Shown here piece by piece: positions 1 to 7,908 of a stretch of 64,000 nucleotides of DNA (position 1 is the stretch's first letter; every line of letters begins with the position of its first letter). A program made the translations under genes and the position numbers. This DNA comes from Saccharomonospora cyanea NA-134 (GTDB lineage Bacteria > Actinomycetota > Actinomycetes > Mycobacteriales > Pseudonocardiaceae): contig NZ_CM001440.1 of the NCBI RefSeq assembly GCF_000244975.1, forward strand, positions 3,270,325 to 3,334,324, read 5' to 3'. Below the pieces are notes generated by a model. It was not told the origin of the DNA. It made no database searches and saw nothing but the letters and a program-made list of their open reading frames with translations.

Positions 1-2
1 GT

Positions 3-1274
3 TCACTGCTCAGCGGATTCGCCCAGGACGCGGGACAGCTGATCGCCGCCCGCGCGTTCCAGGGCCTCGGCGTCGGTGGGCTCCAGGCGCTCGTGCAGAC
101 GATCATCGCCGCGATGATCCCGCCGAAGGACCGCGGCCGCTACAACGGCCTGCTCGGCGCCGTCATGGCGGTCGCCACCGTGAGCGGCCCGCTGCTCGGC
201 GGTGTCATCACCGAGACCTCGTGGCTCGGGTGGCGCTGGTGCTTCTTCGTCGGCATTCCGTTCGCCGTCGTGGCCCTCGGCGTGCTGCAGCGCTCACTGC
301 ACCTGCCCGCCGTACGGGGACGCGCCGAGGTGCAGGTCGACTACGTCGGCGCCGCCCTGCTCGCGACCGGGGTCAGCGCGCTGCTGATCTGGGTGAGCTT
401 CGTGGACTCGTCGTTCGCGTGGCTGTCGTGGCAGACCGCGGCCATGGTCGGCCCCTCGGTGCTCATCCTCGGCATCGCCGTGTGGTGGGAGTCGCGCGTG
501 GCCGAGCCCGTGCTGCCGCTGTCGGTGATCAAGCAGAAGGGCCCGGCACTGGCGATCCTGGCGAGTCTCGCGGTCGGCATGGCGATGTTCGGCGGCGCGG
601 TGTTCCTCGGCCAGTACTTCCAGGTCAGCCGCGGGTACAACCCGACGGAAGCCGGGCTGCTGATGATCCCGATGATGCTCGGGACGCTCGTCTCGTCCAC
701 GGTGTCGGGCCAGATCGTCAGCCGCACCGGCAAGCTCAAGGCGCAGATCGTCGCGGGCACGGTGGTCCTGGTCGCGGGCTTCGGCGTGCTGTCGACGCTC
801 GACCGCGACACGCCGCTGCTCGTCGTCTTCGCGGGGCTGGCCGCCGTCGGCGTCGGCGTCGGCATGTCGATGCAGAACCTCGTGCTCGCCGTGCAGAACA
901 CGGTGTCGCTGCGCGACGTCGGTGCCGCGAGCGCGTCGATCACGTTCTTCCGGTCGCTGGGCGGCACCATCGGCATCTCGGTGCTGGGAGCCGTGCTCGC
1001 CAACCGGGTCAACGACAGCGTCGCGGAAGGCCTTCGGGAGGCCGGTGTTCCCGCCTCCGCGTCGGGCGGGACGAGCAACCTCAACCTGGAGGCGCTGCCC
1101 GAGCCGATCCGCGGGATCGTCGAGCTGGCCTACGGCGACGCCACGGGGCACATCTTCCTGCTCTCCACGGCCATCGCGGTGGTGGGTGTCGTCGCGGCGC
1201 TGCTGCTCAAGCCCGCACCGCTGCGCACGACCCTGGACGTGGAGCCGGCCGAGAAGGACGACGCCCGCTCCTGA
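3..1274 (+). CDS. DHA2-family MFS drug exporter, 5' end outside window
   Basis: Proton-coupled multidrug efflux permease of the EmrB/QacA (DHA2, 14-helix) type. The reading frame is open from the first bases of the window, and residues before the first internal GTG already read as family sequence (FQGLGVGG followed by the PPKDRGRYNG loop), so the true start lies upstream and the gene is partial. The visible part holds motif C-like sequence (SGPLLGGVI) and about eleven hydrophobic helices, and ends in a short charged tail. It converges on the erythromycin-esterase-like gene, leaving only about 20 bp and no obvious hairpin. The substrate cannot be predicted. Family assignment is firm. Confidence 0.9.
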   Translation, partial: SLLSGFAQDAGQLIAARAFQGLGVGGLQALVQTIIAAMIPPKDRGRYNGLLGAVMAVATVSGPLLGGVITETSWLGWRWCFFVGIPFAVVALGVLQRSLHLPAVRGRAEVQVDYVGAALLATGVSALLIWVSFVDSSFAWLSWQTAAMVGPSVLILGIAVWWESRVAEPVLPLSVIKQKGPALAILASLAVGMAMFGGAVFLGQYFQVSRGYNPTEAGLLMIPMMLGTLVSSTVSGQIVSRTGKLKAQIVAGTVVLVAGFGVLSTLDRDTPLLVVFAGLAAVGVGVGMSMQNLVLAVQNTVSLRDVGAASASITFFRSLGGTIGISVLGAVLANRVNDSVAEGLREAGVPASASGGTSNLNLEALPEPIRGIVELAYGDATGHIFLLSTAIAVVGVVAALLLKPAPLRTTLDVEPAEKDDARS

Positions 1275-1296
1275 CGGCAGAACTCACGCCGCAGAC

Positions 1297-2235
1297 TCAC
1301 GTCACGGGCGTGGTCGGGGTGAGGCGGGGCAGGTGCACGACGGCGTCCAGGCTGTCGGCGAGCGGCCCCGCCTCGACGCGGAAGTCCTGGTCGCGGCCGG
1401 GGTCGTAGACCGGTCCGATCATGCGCGTACGCAGCGGGCGCCGCAGCCACCGCGCCACGGTGTCGGGAGCGTGTTCGGCCGCCCGGTGCAGGTCGAGCAG
1501 GAGTCCCTCGTCTCCTCCGGCGGGAAGCCCCTCGAACACCGACTCCAGGAAGTCCGGCTGCGGGGCGGGCACCGGGAACGGCGCCGCTCCGCAGCCCGTG
1601 GTGAACGCCGCGACGGCGTAACCGGGGCCGAGCCGGGCGCGCAGAGCTCCGCCCGCGCTGCGGCCGACGTGGTTGGGCGGGATTCGGCGCGGGTCGCCCA
1701 CGACGAGGTGGGCGATGCCGCCCCAGTGGACGATCCGCTGCCCCGTCTCGGCCCGCCACGTCAGCACGGTGTCGGCGAGTGCGGCTTCGATCCCGGCGAG
1801 CGAGTCGCCCTCGATCGGTCTCTGGACGGACACCAGGGACACGGGGTCGTCGGGGTGACTGCGGTTCCAGGACCGGATTCCGCGCAGCACGTCCTCCGCG
1901 TCGGTGGTGCGCAGGAACGACTGGCTCGCCCGCACGAGTGCCCGCAGGTCCCCCTCCCCCGTGCGCACGTACCGGTCGAGCGCGGGGCCCGTTTCCTCGG
2001 TGCCCTCGATGAACACGGCGCGGAACCCGGCCTCCGCCACGAGACCGCGGAGGAGCACCCCGGTGGCGAGCACGGACTCCCGCGCCGAACGGACGGCCGA
2101 GGCGAGACCGACGACCTCGGCACGTGCCAACACCTCCGGCACGGCCACCGTCGCCTCACCCGTGAGCGGGAACGGGCGGACGTTCGCCGCCAACCACGAC
2201 CTCAACCCCAGCTCTTCCACACCCGTACCCCTCAT
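1297..2235 (-). CDS. Erythromycin esterase-like protein with substituted catalytic residues
   Basis: About 312 residues, matching the Ere/succinoglycan-biosynthesis esterase family over most of its length (ALDRYVRTGEGD near residue 90, a WGGIAHLVVGD strand, GYAVAAFTTG, and the C-terminal AGPLADSLDAVVHLP block). Family members carry GExxHG near residue 45, where Glu and His are catalytic. Here the aligned residues read GLASAVRS, so Ser46 and Arg49 replace them. The later AHNGH-type motif is also altered (GGIAH). The protein is shorter than the usual 400 or so residues. I chose the ATG at 2235 because AGGAAG lies about 7 nt upstream; a start at 2298 is open but lacks this. Macrolide hydrolysis is unlikely, and a diverged role or decay is possible. 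The start abuts the aldo/keto reductase pseudogene. Confidence 0.8.
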   Translation of the reverse strand: MRGTGVEELGLRSWLAANVRPFPLTGEATVAVPEVLARAEVVGLASAVRSARESVLATGVLLRGLVAEAGFRAVFIEGTEETGPALDRYVRTGEGDLRALVRASQSFLRTTDAEDVLRGIRSWNRSHPDDPVSLVSVQRPIEGDSLAGIEAALADTVLTWRAETGQRIVHWGGIAHLVVGDPRRIPPNHVGRSAGGALRARLGPGYAVAAFTTGCGAAPFPVPAPQPDFLESVFEGLPAGGDEGLLLDLHRAAEHAPDTVARWLRRPLRTRMIGPVYDPGRDQDFRVEAGPLADSLDAVVHLPRLTPTTPVT

Positions 2236-2298
2236 TCGCTTCCTGCCCACGGCGTTGTCCCTGGAGGACGCTACGAGCTCCAGCACGCTCGAGGTCAA

Positions 2299-3205
2299 GG
2301 CGAAACCGGGTCACGGCGTTCACCGCTGAAGTCCCAGCCACCCGGGTGAGGTGGCCTTCCGCGCCATCGAGGTACTTGCCGGTCAGCCACCCCTCGGCGA
2401 GGGGCCCCACGCGACCATCGCGAGGTCATGGGCCCCACGCGGACCAGTCCGAGACACCTACGTGCAGTACCTTGCCCGCCCGGATCTGATCGTCCAGCGC
2501 GCGCATCAGCTCCGGCAACGGGCTCAGGATGTCGCGGGCGTGCACCCAGAGCACGTCGATGTAGTCGGTGTCCAAGCGGCGCAGGCACCGCAGGGAAACT
2601 CCGCCAACTGCCTCGACACGCCCGACCACGCCCGAGCCGTCGCGGGACTCGCCAGGATCCCACCACTCCTACCACCAAGATCAGTTCAGGGATGGCTTCC
2701 GAGAGTTGTTTTCCGGCACCTGCGGCAGGCCCTATGGAAGCCCGTGCGCCCACGAGCATGCCGAGTCCGTTGCCCGATACTGCGCGTTGGTCCCCGCCAG
2801 CGAACCCGGCTGGTCGAGATCGCCCGCAACCTCACCGACCGGATTGCCGAGGCCCGTGCCAACGGCTGGCTCGGCGAAGTGCAAGGGCTTCAGGTCGGCC
2901 TGGACGCCGCCCGTAAGAAGCTCGTCTCACTGGATCGGCTGCACGCAACAACACCCGCACCGGGCCAGGGAGCATCGGCATGCCGATCACCGCCGGATGA
3001 ACCTGTTCGGCCTCGTTCTTCCGCCGGTGCCGGCGCCGCCGTAGACGTCGGCGGTGTCGATGATGTCGATGATGTCGTCGAGGGCGCGGTGGACGATGCG
3101 CACACGGTCGTCGGCATCGGGGTTGCCGTGGGGTCCGAACAACATCGTGCCCAGGGCGTAGGCGCTGACCTGGATGCCGGTCCGGCCGGGCGGGCGAGTT
3201 TGCAC
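2299..3205 (-). pseudogene. Aldo/keto reductase pseudogene, broken and interrupted
   Basis: Three separated pieces of one aldo/keto reductase lie in order on the minus strand. The N-terminus at about 3205-2990 has the conserved start (GRTGIQVSAYALGTMLFG) and the DTADVYGGA active-site region with catalytic Asp and Tyr. A middle piece at about 2629-2430 has LRRLDTDYIDVLWVH and ALDDQIRAGKVLHVGVSD. A later piece at about 2410-2300 has PLAEGWLTGKYLDG. Between the first two lies foreign integrase-like sequence. Between the second and third, the stretch linking the AGKV strand to the GWLTGKY loop is missing and the frame changes. No single frame could give an active enzyme. The recognition is firm; the order of events is inferred. 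Confidence 0.8.
2679..2945 (+). pseudogene. Remnant of a tyrosine recombinase (integrase) C-terminal region
   Basis: Read on the plus strand, this gap in the aldo/keto reductase pseudogene encodes the end of an actinobacterial site-specific integrase. One frame gives GTCGRPYGSPCAHEHA. About 30 bases on, the next frame gives CPILRVGPRQRTRLVEI, then NLTDRIAEARANGWLGEVQG and the following helix to LVSLDRL. Family proteins read HEHAC-RCPMLR-DPRQR continuously, so a frameshift separates the halves. No catalytic domain is left. This is the debris of a mobile element, and it probably explains how the reductase gene was split. Based on recalled family sequence, not a search. Confidence 0.65.
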
Positions 3206-3222
3206 GGATCCTCCTGCGAGGA

Positions 3223-3260
3223 CGAAAGGAGTGCGGCCGCGACCGGCCGCACTCCTTTCG
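3223..3260 (-). terminator. Perfect 17-bp hairpin after the VOC gene
   Basis: CGAAAGGAGTGCGGCCG (3223-3239) pairs perfectly with 3244-3260 across a 4-nt loop. It lies 6 bases past the VOC-family stop codon in the direction of that gene. There is no clear U-tract, as is common in actinomycetes. Confidence 0.8.
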
Positions 3261-3266
3261 GGACGG

Positions 3267-3734
3267 TCAGGCCTGGGTGTGGTCGGCAGCGACGTCTACG
3301 ATCCAGGTGACGCCGAAGCGGTCGGCGAGCATCCCGAAGGCGGGCGCCCACTGCGCGGGGCCGAACTCTTCGATCACGGTCGCGCCCTCGGCGAGACCCT
3401 CCCACACGGGGGTGACCTCGTCGATGCTCTCGCCGCGGACGGAGAGGAAGAACGGCTCCTCGGTGATCGTGGTGCCGTTCTCACGACGCGTGGTGGGCGC
3501 GCCCGGAGCGGTCGGCGTGTGCTCGCCGGGCACGTCGTAGGCCATGACCCGGAAGCCGTTGTCGGCCACGACTTGGCCGAACACGACGTGGGCGGCGCCG
3601 GGAAGCTCGGCGGGCATCCCGAAGTCGGCGTAGGTGGCGACGGTGAGCTGCCCGCCGAACACCGACTGGTAGAACTCCAGGGCTTCGCGGGCTTGGCCGT
3701 GGAAGTTCAGATGGGCGACGGCGTTGAGCGACAT
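3267..3734 (-). CDS. VOC-superfamily (PhnB/glyoxalase-like) protein
   Basis: A 155-residue single-domain protein of the PhnB-like vicinal-oxygen-chelate group. It starts SLNAVAHLNFHGQAREALEFY, the typical first beta-alpha-beta module, has the FGGQL turn, and ends with the DRFGVTWIVDV strand that closes the second module. These proteins are small cytoplasmic metal- or ligand-binding folds, and the catalytic role of most is unknown. It is divergent from the WYL regulator gene about 115 bp away, the usual arrangement for a regulator and its target, so control by that regulator is likely. Family firm, function open. Confidence 0.85.
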   Translation of the reverse strand: MSLNAVAHLNFHGQAREALEFYQSVFGGQLTVATYADFGMPAELPGAAHVVFGQVVADNGFRVMAYDVPGEHTPTAPGAPTTRRENGTTITEEPFFLSVRGESIDEVTPVWEGLAEGATVIEEFGPAQWAPAFGMLADRFGVTWIVDVAADHTQA

Positions 3735-3849
3735 GGTGTTCCGGTCCTTCTCGATTGGTTTCCTGGTGCCGGAGGTTTCCGGCGACAGGAACGACGATGT
3801 CGGCAGTACCGGTCAGAGAACGTCCGCTACTTGGGGCAAGGTGAAAACC

Positions 3850-4839
3850 ATGCCGATCGCCTCCTCGACGACGACCTCCAGCCGACTGCTGTCGCTGTTG
3901 TCGCTGCTGCAGGCCCGCCGGGACTGGCCGGGCGGCCTGCTCGCCGAGCGGCTCGGCGTCAGCGAGCGGACCGTGCGCCGCGACGTCGACCGGCTGCGCG
4001 AGCTGGGTTACCCCGTCCAGGCGGTCAAGGGCCCTGACGGCGGCTACCGGCTCGAAGCGGGCAGTCGGATGCCGCCACTGCTGTTCGACGAGGAGCAGGC
4101 GGTCGCGCTGGCCGTGGCGCTGCGGATCGCCGTCGGGACGGGCGCGGGCATCGAAGAGGCGGCCGCGCGGGCTCTGACCACAGTGCGGCAGGTGCTCCCG
4201 TCGCGGTTGCGGCAGCGTGTCGACGCCCTTGAGATCAGCGCGACCGGACACAGCACCGATCCCTCTGTCGACACCGCCATCCTGCTCACGCTGAGCGCCG
4301 CGGTCCGAGCGCGCGAGGAGGTGCGGTTCGACTACCGCTCACCGGGACGACCCGAGGACGCCGAGCCGCTCCCGCCCCGTCGGGTGCAGCCCCACCACCT
4401 GGTGGCGCGGGCCGGACGCTGGTACGTCGTCGGCTGGGACCCCGACCACGCCGACTGGCGGACCTTTCGCGCCGACCGGATGACACCACGGGTCCCCAAC
4501 GGCCCGCGATTCACGCCCCGGGAAGTGCCGGGCGGCGACGTAGCCACATTCCTGTCGGCCCGGTTCAAAGGCTCCGAAGGTACGGACGCCTGGCCCTGTC
4601 GCGGCGAAGTGATCCTCGACCTGCCCGCAACGGAGGTGGCCCCGTTCGCCGGCGACGGCGTCGTCGAGGAACTCCGCACCGCCCGGACCAGGCTGACGGC
4701 GGGATCCTGGTCCTGGGCCGCCCTCGCGGCGGCGTTGGCTCGCTTCGACACCGAAATCGAGGTGGTCGGACCGCCGGAGCTGCGAACGGCGTTCGCGGAG
4801 CTGTCCCGTCGCTCCAAGCGCGCCGCGGGAACCGGGTAG
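3850..4839 (+). CDS. WYL-domain transcriptional regulator (YafY type)
   Basis: A 329-residue regulator with an N-terminal DeoR-like winged helix (RLLSLLSLLQ, then VSERTVRRDVDRLRELGYPV), a linker, and the WYL domain in the second half (REEVRFDY, then RRVQPHHLVARAGRWYVVGWD and a FRADRM motif). WYL domains sense small ligands or nucleic acid. The ATG at 3850 follows AAGGTG at a good distance. An open stretch continues upstream to 3724 but overlaps the divergent VOC start and does not look coding. It probably controls the divergent VOC gene. Confidence 0.88.
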   Translation: MPIASSTTTSSRLLSLLSLLQARRDWPGGLLAERLGVSERTVRRDVDRLRELGYPVQAVKGPDGGYRLEAGSRMPPLLFDEEQAVALAVALRIAVGTGAGIEEAAARALTTVRQVLPSRLRQRVDALEISATGHSTDPSVDTAILLTLSAAVRAREEVRFDYRSPGRPEDAEPLPPRRVQPHHLVARAGRWYVVGWDPDHADWRTFRADRMTPRVPNGPRFTPREVPGGDVATFLSARFKGSEGTDAWPCRGEVILDLPATEVAPFAGDGVVEELRTARTRLTAGSWSWAALAAALARFDTEIEVVGPPELRTAFAELSRRSKRAAGTG

Positions 4840-5561
4840 GGCGGCAACCACCCGGTGGTACTGCGGCTTTGGCAGCGCCAAGATGGTTGTGGCGGGGAGA
4901 AGTAGGCCGGATTTCGCGCGATGAAGTCTCCATAGAGCAGCCGCTGGGCGGAGCGTGGGTAGGGCAGGTCGCAAAGGCCGTGCTGAACGGTCTCCAGGAT
5001 CTCCAGGACGTACTCGCCGACCAGTTGCACCACGAACGGCACCACCCACGGCTCGTCGGAACCGGCGACTTGCTCCAGGTGGCGCTGGCGGACCAACCCG
5101 TCGCTGTGCCGCGAGTACAGGCAGTACAGGATCACCCGCTGCGGGGCTGTGAGCGAGCGCACCGCGTCGACGGGCGGCTCGTCCTGGTAGATCCGATACG
5201 GGATCGCGACGACCTCACCGGCCACGTCCACCAGGAACGGCAACACGGGCGGGAGCCGCGTCTCCGGCATGACCGCCAAGACCGCACGAACCTCATCAGC
5301 AAGGTTCCGCGGGAACGCACCCACCGGGTCGTCGTCGGCCACTGCCGTGATCAGAGGCTCCCGCACGGCGGGAGCATAGGGGGATCCGCCTACACCCATC
5401 CACCAATCCGTGGCACGCAGGCTGGTGGTCCTGTCCATGCCCAACTGACCATTACGGGACAGCCCGTACACAAGGGCACCGATGTGTTCGCCGTCCAAGC
5501 ACCCGAACTTCCCGACGTACTGCGCCGGCGACTCGCCCGCGGCGACAGCCACGAAGCCCAC
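4332..5561 (-). CDS. Hypothetical protein; 3' end runs antisense into the WYL gene
   Basis: I do not recognise a function. The part from 5561 down to about 4890 looks coding (AGESPAQYVGKFGCLDGEH, then DWWMGVGGSPYAPAVREPL, and a PVLPFLVDVAGEVVAIPYRIY stretch) and includes a helical tail ending YGDFIARNPAYF. After that the frame stays open antisense to the WYL gene, without coding character, to 4332. The native C-terminus is probably lost or shifted, so about 225 residues are credible out of 409. GTG at 5561 is preceded by GAAGGGG, 7 nt after the upstream gene's stop. An alternative GTG at 5612 would overlap it. The two form a likely operon. Confidence 0.4.
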   Translation of the reverse strand: MGFVAVAAGESPAQYVGKFGCLDGEHIGALVYGLSRNGQLGMDRTTSLRATDWWMGVGGSPYAPAVREPLITAVADDDPVGAFPRNLADEVRAVLAVMPETRLPPVLPFLVDVAGEVVAIPYRIYQDEPPVDAVRSLTAPQRVILYCLYSRHSDGLVRQRHLEQVAGSDEPWVVPFVVQLVGEYVLEILETVQHGLCDLPYPRSAQRLLYGDFIARNPAYFSPPQPSWRCQSRSTTGWLPPYPVPAARLERRDSSANAVRSSGGPTTSISVSKRANAAARAAQDQDPAVSLVRAVRSSSTTPSPANGATSVAGRSRITSPRQGQASVPSEPLNRADRNVATSPPGTSRGVNRGPLGTRGVIRSARKVRQSAWSGSQPTTYQRPARATRWWGCTRRGGSGSASSGRPGER

Positions 5562-5568
5562 GCTGGTT

Positions 5569-5898
5569 TCAGTCCCCTTCGAGACGCAGTTCAGATCCTT
5601 CTTGAGCTTCACAACATCGCGCCAGTCCGAGCACCTCTCCCAGGAGGTCCTTGAGTTCCGGGTCTTCGCTTCGGACTGATTCAGCCTCCACCTCGGAAAC
5701 AAACTGGTTCGTCTCTTGCCGGGTCAGGACCAGTGTTCCGTAGGGATCCGCACGGCTCAACATCGGAAGACTGCTCGATACACAGAGACGCGCAAACCTG
5801 TCCTGTGTGTCCAGGACCACAGCTACCTGACGAGCATGTCGCCGCTTCGGACTGGTCCCCTTCCTCTCTACGCGTACGAGGACCACGTCCACACCCAT
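5569..5898 (-). CDS. Small hypothetical protein
   Basis: A 109-residue protein starting MGVDVVLVRVERKG, with many charged residues and a C-terminal acidic and helical half (ESVRSEDPELKDLLGEVLG). The ATG at 5898 has GAGGAG 8 nt upstream, a strong ribosome site, so I prefer it to the ATG at 5913. It sits just upstream of the second hypothetical gene on the same strand. The base composition of this pair is slightly less GC-rich than its neighbours, which hints at acquisition. No family recognised. Confidence 0.55.
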   Translation of the reverse strand: MGVDVVLVRVERKGTSPKRRHARQVAVVLDTQDRFARLCVSSSLPMLSRADPYGTLVLTRQETNQFVSEVEAESVRSEDPELKDLLGEVLGLARCCEAQEGSELRLEGD

Positions 5899-6152
5899 GA
5901 AGTCACTCCTCAATCCACCACGTCCTTGGAGACATCACGTACATGAATGGATGTCATGCACCCATCATGGGACCAGAGTGAGCATCTGCTGGCACTTCCC
6001 CTTTGTGCCCCTCGTGCACCTGTCCAGCACGATTGCCGAACCACATAGACATAGAGCTGCGACGCGCTCCGGACCAAGAGCGAGAGCTGACTTCGTGGCC
6101 GGTGTCTCATCGGCTACGCTGCGTCGGATCCATGAGCTCGCTGGGGGGTGCT

Positions 6153-7890
6153 GTGCGGCCGCTGACCGACGACGACCCTGCCCGCGTTGGCGACTACACG
6201 CTGCTGGGCCGCCTGGGTTCGGGGGCGATGGGCACCGTCTACCTGGGCCGGTCCCGCGGCGGGCGGCGGGTCGCCGTCAAGCTCGTGTCCGCGGGCCTCG
6301 CCGAGGAGTCCTCCTTCCGCGACCGGTTCCGCCACGAGGTGGCGAACATGCGCAGGGTCGGCGGTTTCTGGACCGCCGGTGTCGTCGACGCCGACCCCGA
6401 CGCGCCCCGCCCGTGGGTGGCCACCGAGTACATCGACGGGCCCACACTCGCCCAGTACGTGCAGGACAAGGGGCCGCTGCCCGAGGACGAGGTGTTCGCG
6501 CTGGGGGCCGCGCTCGCCGAAGCACTCGTCTCCGTGCACGAGGCGGGCGTGGTGCATCGCGACCTCAAACCCGGCAACATCCTCATCTCCGGCGACGGGC
6601 CCAGAGTCATCGACTTCGGCATCTCCCGCGTCCTCGACCAGACCACCCTCACGGCCACCGGGGTCGCCATCGGGACCCCGGGGTTCATGTCACCCGAACA
6701 GGTCGAAGCAGGCGAGGTCGGACCCGCGAGCGACGTGTTCTCGTTCGCCGGAGTGCTCGTCTACGCCGCCACCGGCAGCGGACCCTTCAAGGCAGGGTCG
6801 CTGCCCTCCGTCCTCTACGCCGTCGCCCACGGCCAACCCCGCCTCGACGACGTTCCAGCCCGCCTGCGCGCGGTGCTCGAACCCTGCTTCGCCAAAGACC
6901 CCGCCGGGCGTCCCACCGCGGCACGACTACTCGAATCGCTCACCCCCGACCACGGTCCGGCCACCACCGTCGCGACCACGGTACCGGCCGCCGAGGCCAC
7001 TCGACCCGTGCAGCAACCCTCTCCCGCCCCGACCGCGGTGGTTGCGGAGGAGGAAGAGCCGACCCGCCACGCCGGCCAAGCGACCTCTCCCCGCTCCCCC
7101 ACACGCCACTCCGCCCGGGAACGAGGGCAGGCGGCTGCCCAACGGGGTCGCCCTCGGCGCCGCGCTCGCGGGTGTGCTCGGCTACGTCGGTGCCCGCCTG
7201 CTCAACCAGGCCATCGAGGCGCCGGTGCCACTGGACACGCTGGGCCTCACCGAGATCGTGCCGCTGGTGCTGACGGCGCTGGTCGTGTTGCTCCGGCCGT
7301 TCCGCACCGAGCGGACCCGGTTCTGGGGCGCGTTCACGCTCGGTGTCCTCCTTCCGGCCGTCATCACGGCGCGCTGGGTGCCGTACGACAACCTGCTCTC
7401 GCCTCCGGACACCGTGCTCGTCTTCTGCGGCCACGCACTGGCGCCGCTGGCGCTGCTCGCCGTCGCCGACATCGCCATCGCACGGCACACCACGGGGGAA
7501 CCACTGGGCGGGACGGCGCAGTTCGCGCTTCCACTGGCGACCTGGGTCGCCGGCTTCCACATCCAGTTGGAGACCGAGGTCTCCGCCTCCGGCACGAGCC
7601 TGATCTTCCTTACGCCGATCACGGCCGTGCTGCTGTTCGTACTGCTGTCGTCGGTGTCCGGGCGGGACCTGCTCGACCGGTTCGGTCTCGTGATCGGCAT
7701 CGGGGCCAGCGTGTTGCCGGTGGCGCTCTACCTGCTCCTGGGCGCCCCACTGAACGAACCGCTGGTCTACCTGCAGGGGTTGCCCGTCGCTACGTTCGCG
7801 ATCCCGTTCGTCCTGGTGCGGCGCTTCACCGCGCGCCGCACCGCCCGCCGTACCGCGCCGCGTGTGGACACCCGCGACCTCCTGCGGTGA
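6153..7890 (+). CDS. Ser/Thr protein kinase with C-terminal membrane domain; apparent frameshift
   Basis: The N-terminal half is a complete PknB-type kinase domain: GRLGSGAMGTVYLG nucleotide loop, VAVKL lysine, VVHRDLKPGN catalytic loop, VIDFGIS, and GTPGFMSPEQ activation segment. GTG at 6153 (RPLTDDDPARVGDYTLLG) follows a GGGGGG ribosome site and matches the usual start of this family better than the ATG at 6132. After a Pro/Ala linker, somewhere between about 7040 and 7130, the coding frame moves forward by one base. The other frame then encodes eight or so membrane helices (GVALGAALAGVLGYV onward) to the stop at 7890. A run of five Cs in the linker is a candidate site. This is either a sequencing error, a real mutation that separates the kinase from its membrane domain, or recoding. 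It converges on hisS. Confidence 0.8.
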
Positions 7891-7908
7891 GCGGCACGGT
7901 CGCGCCTG

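Noticed and set aside
221-1408. Long Arg/Gly-rich frame over the MFS gene
   Set aside because: Shadow of the exporter in another frame, typical of high-GC DNA; no domain character.
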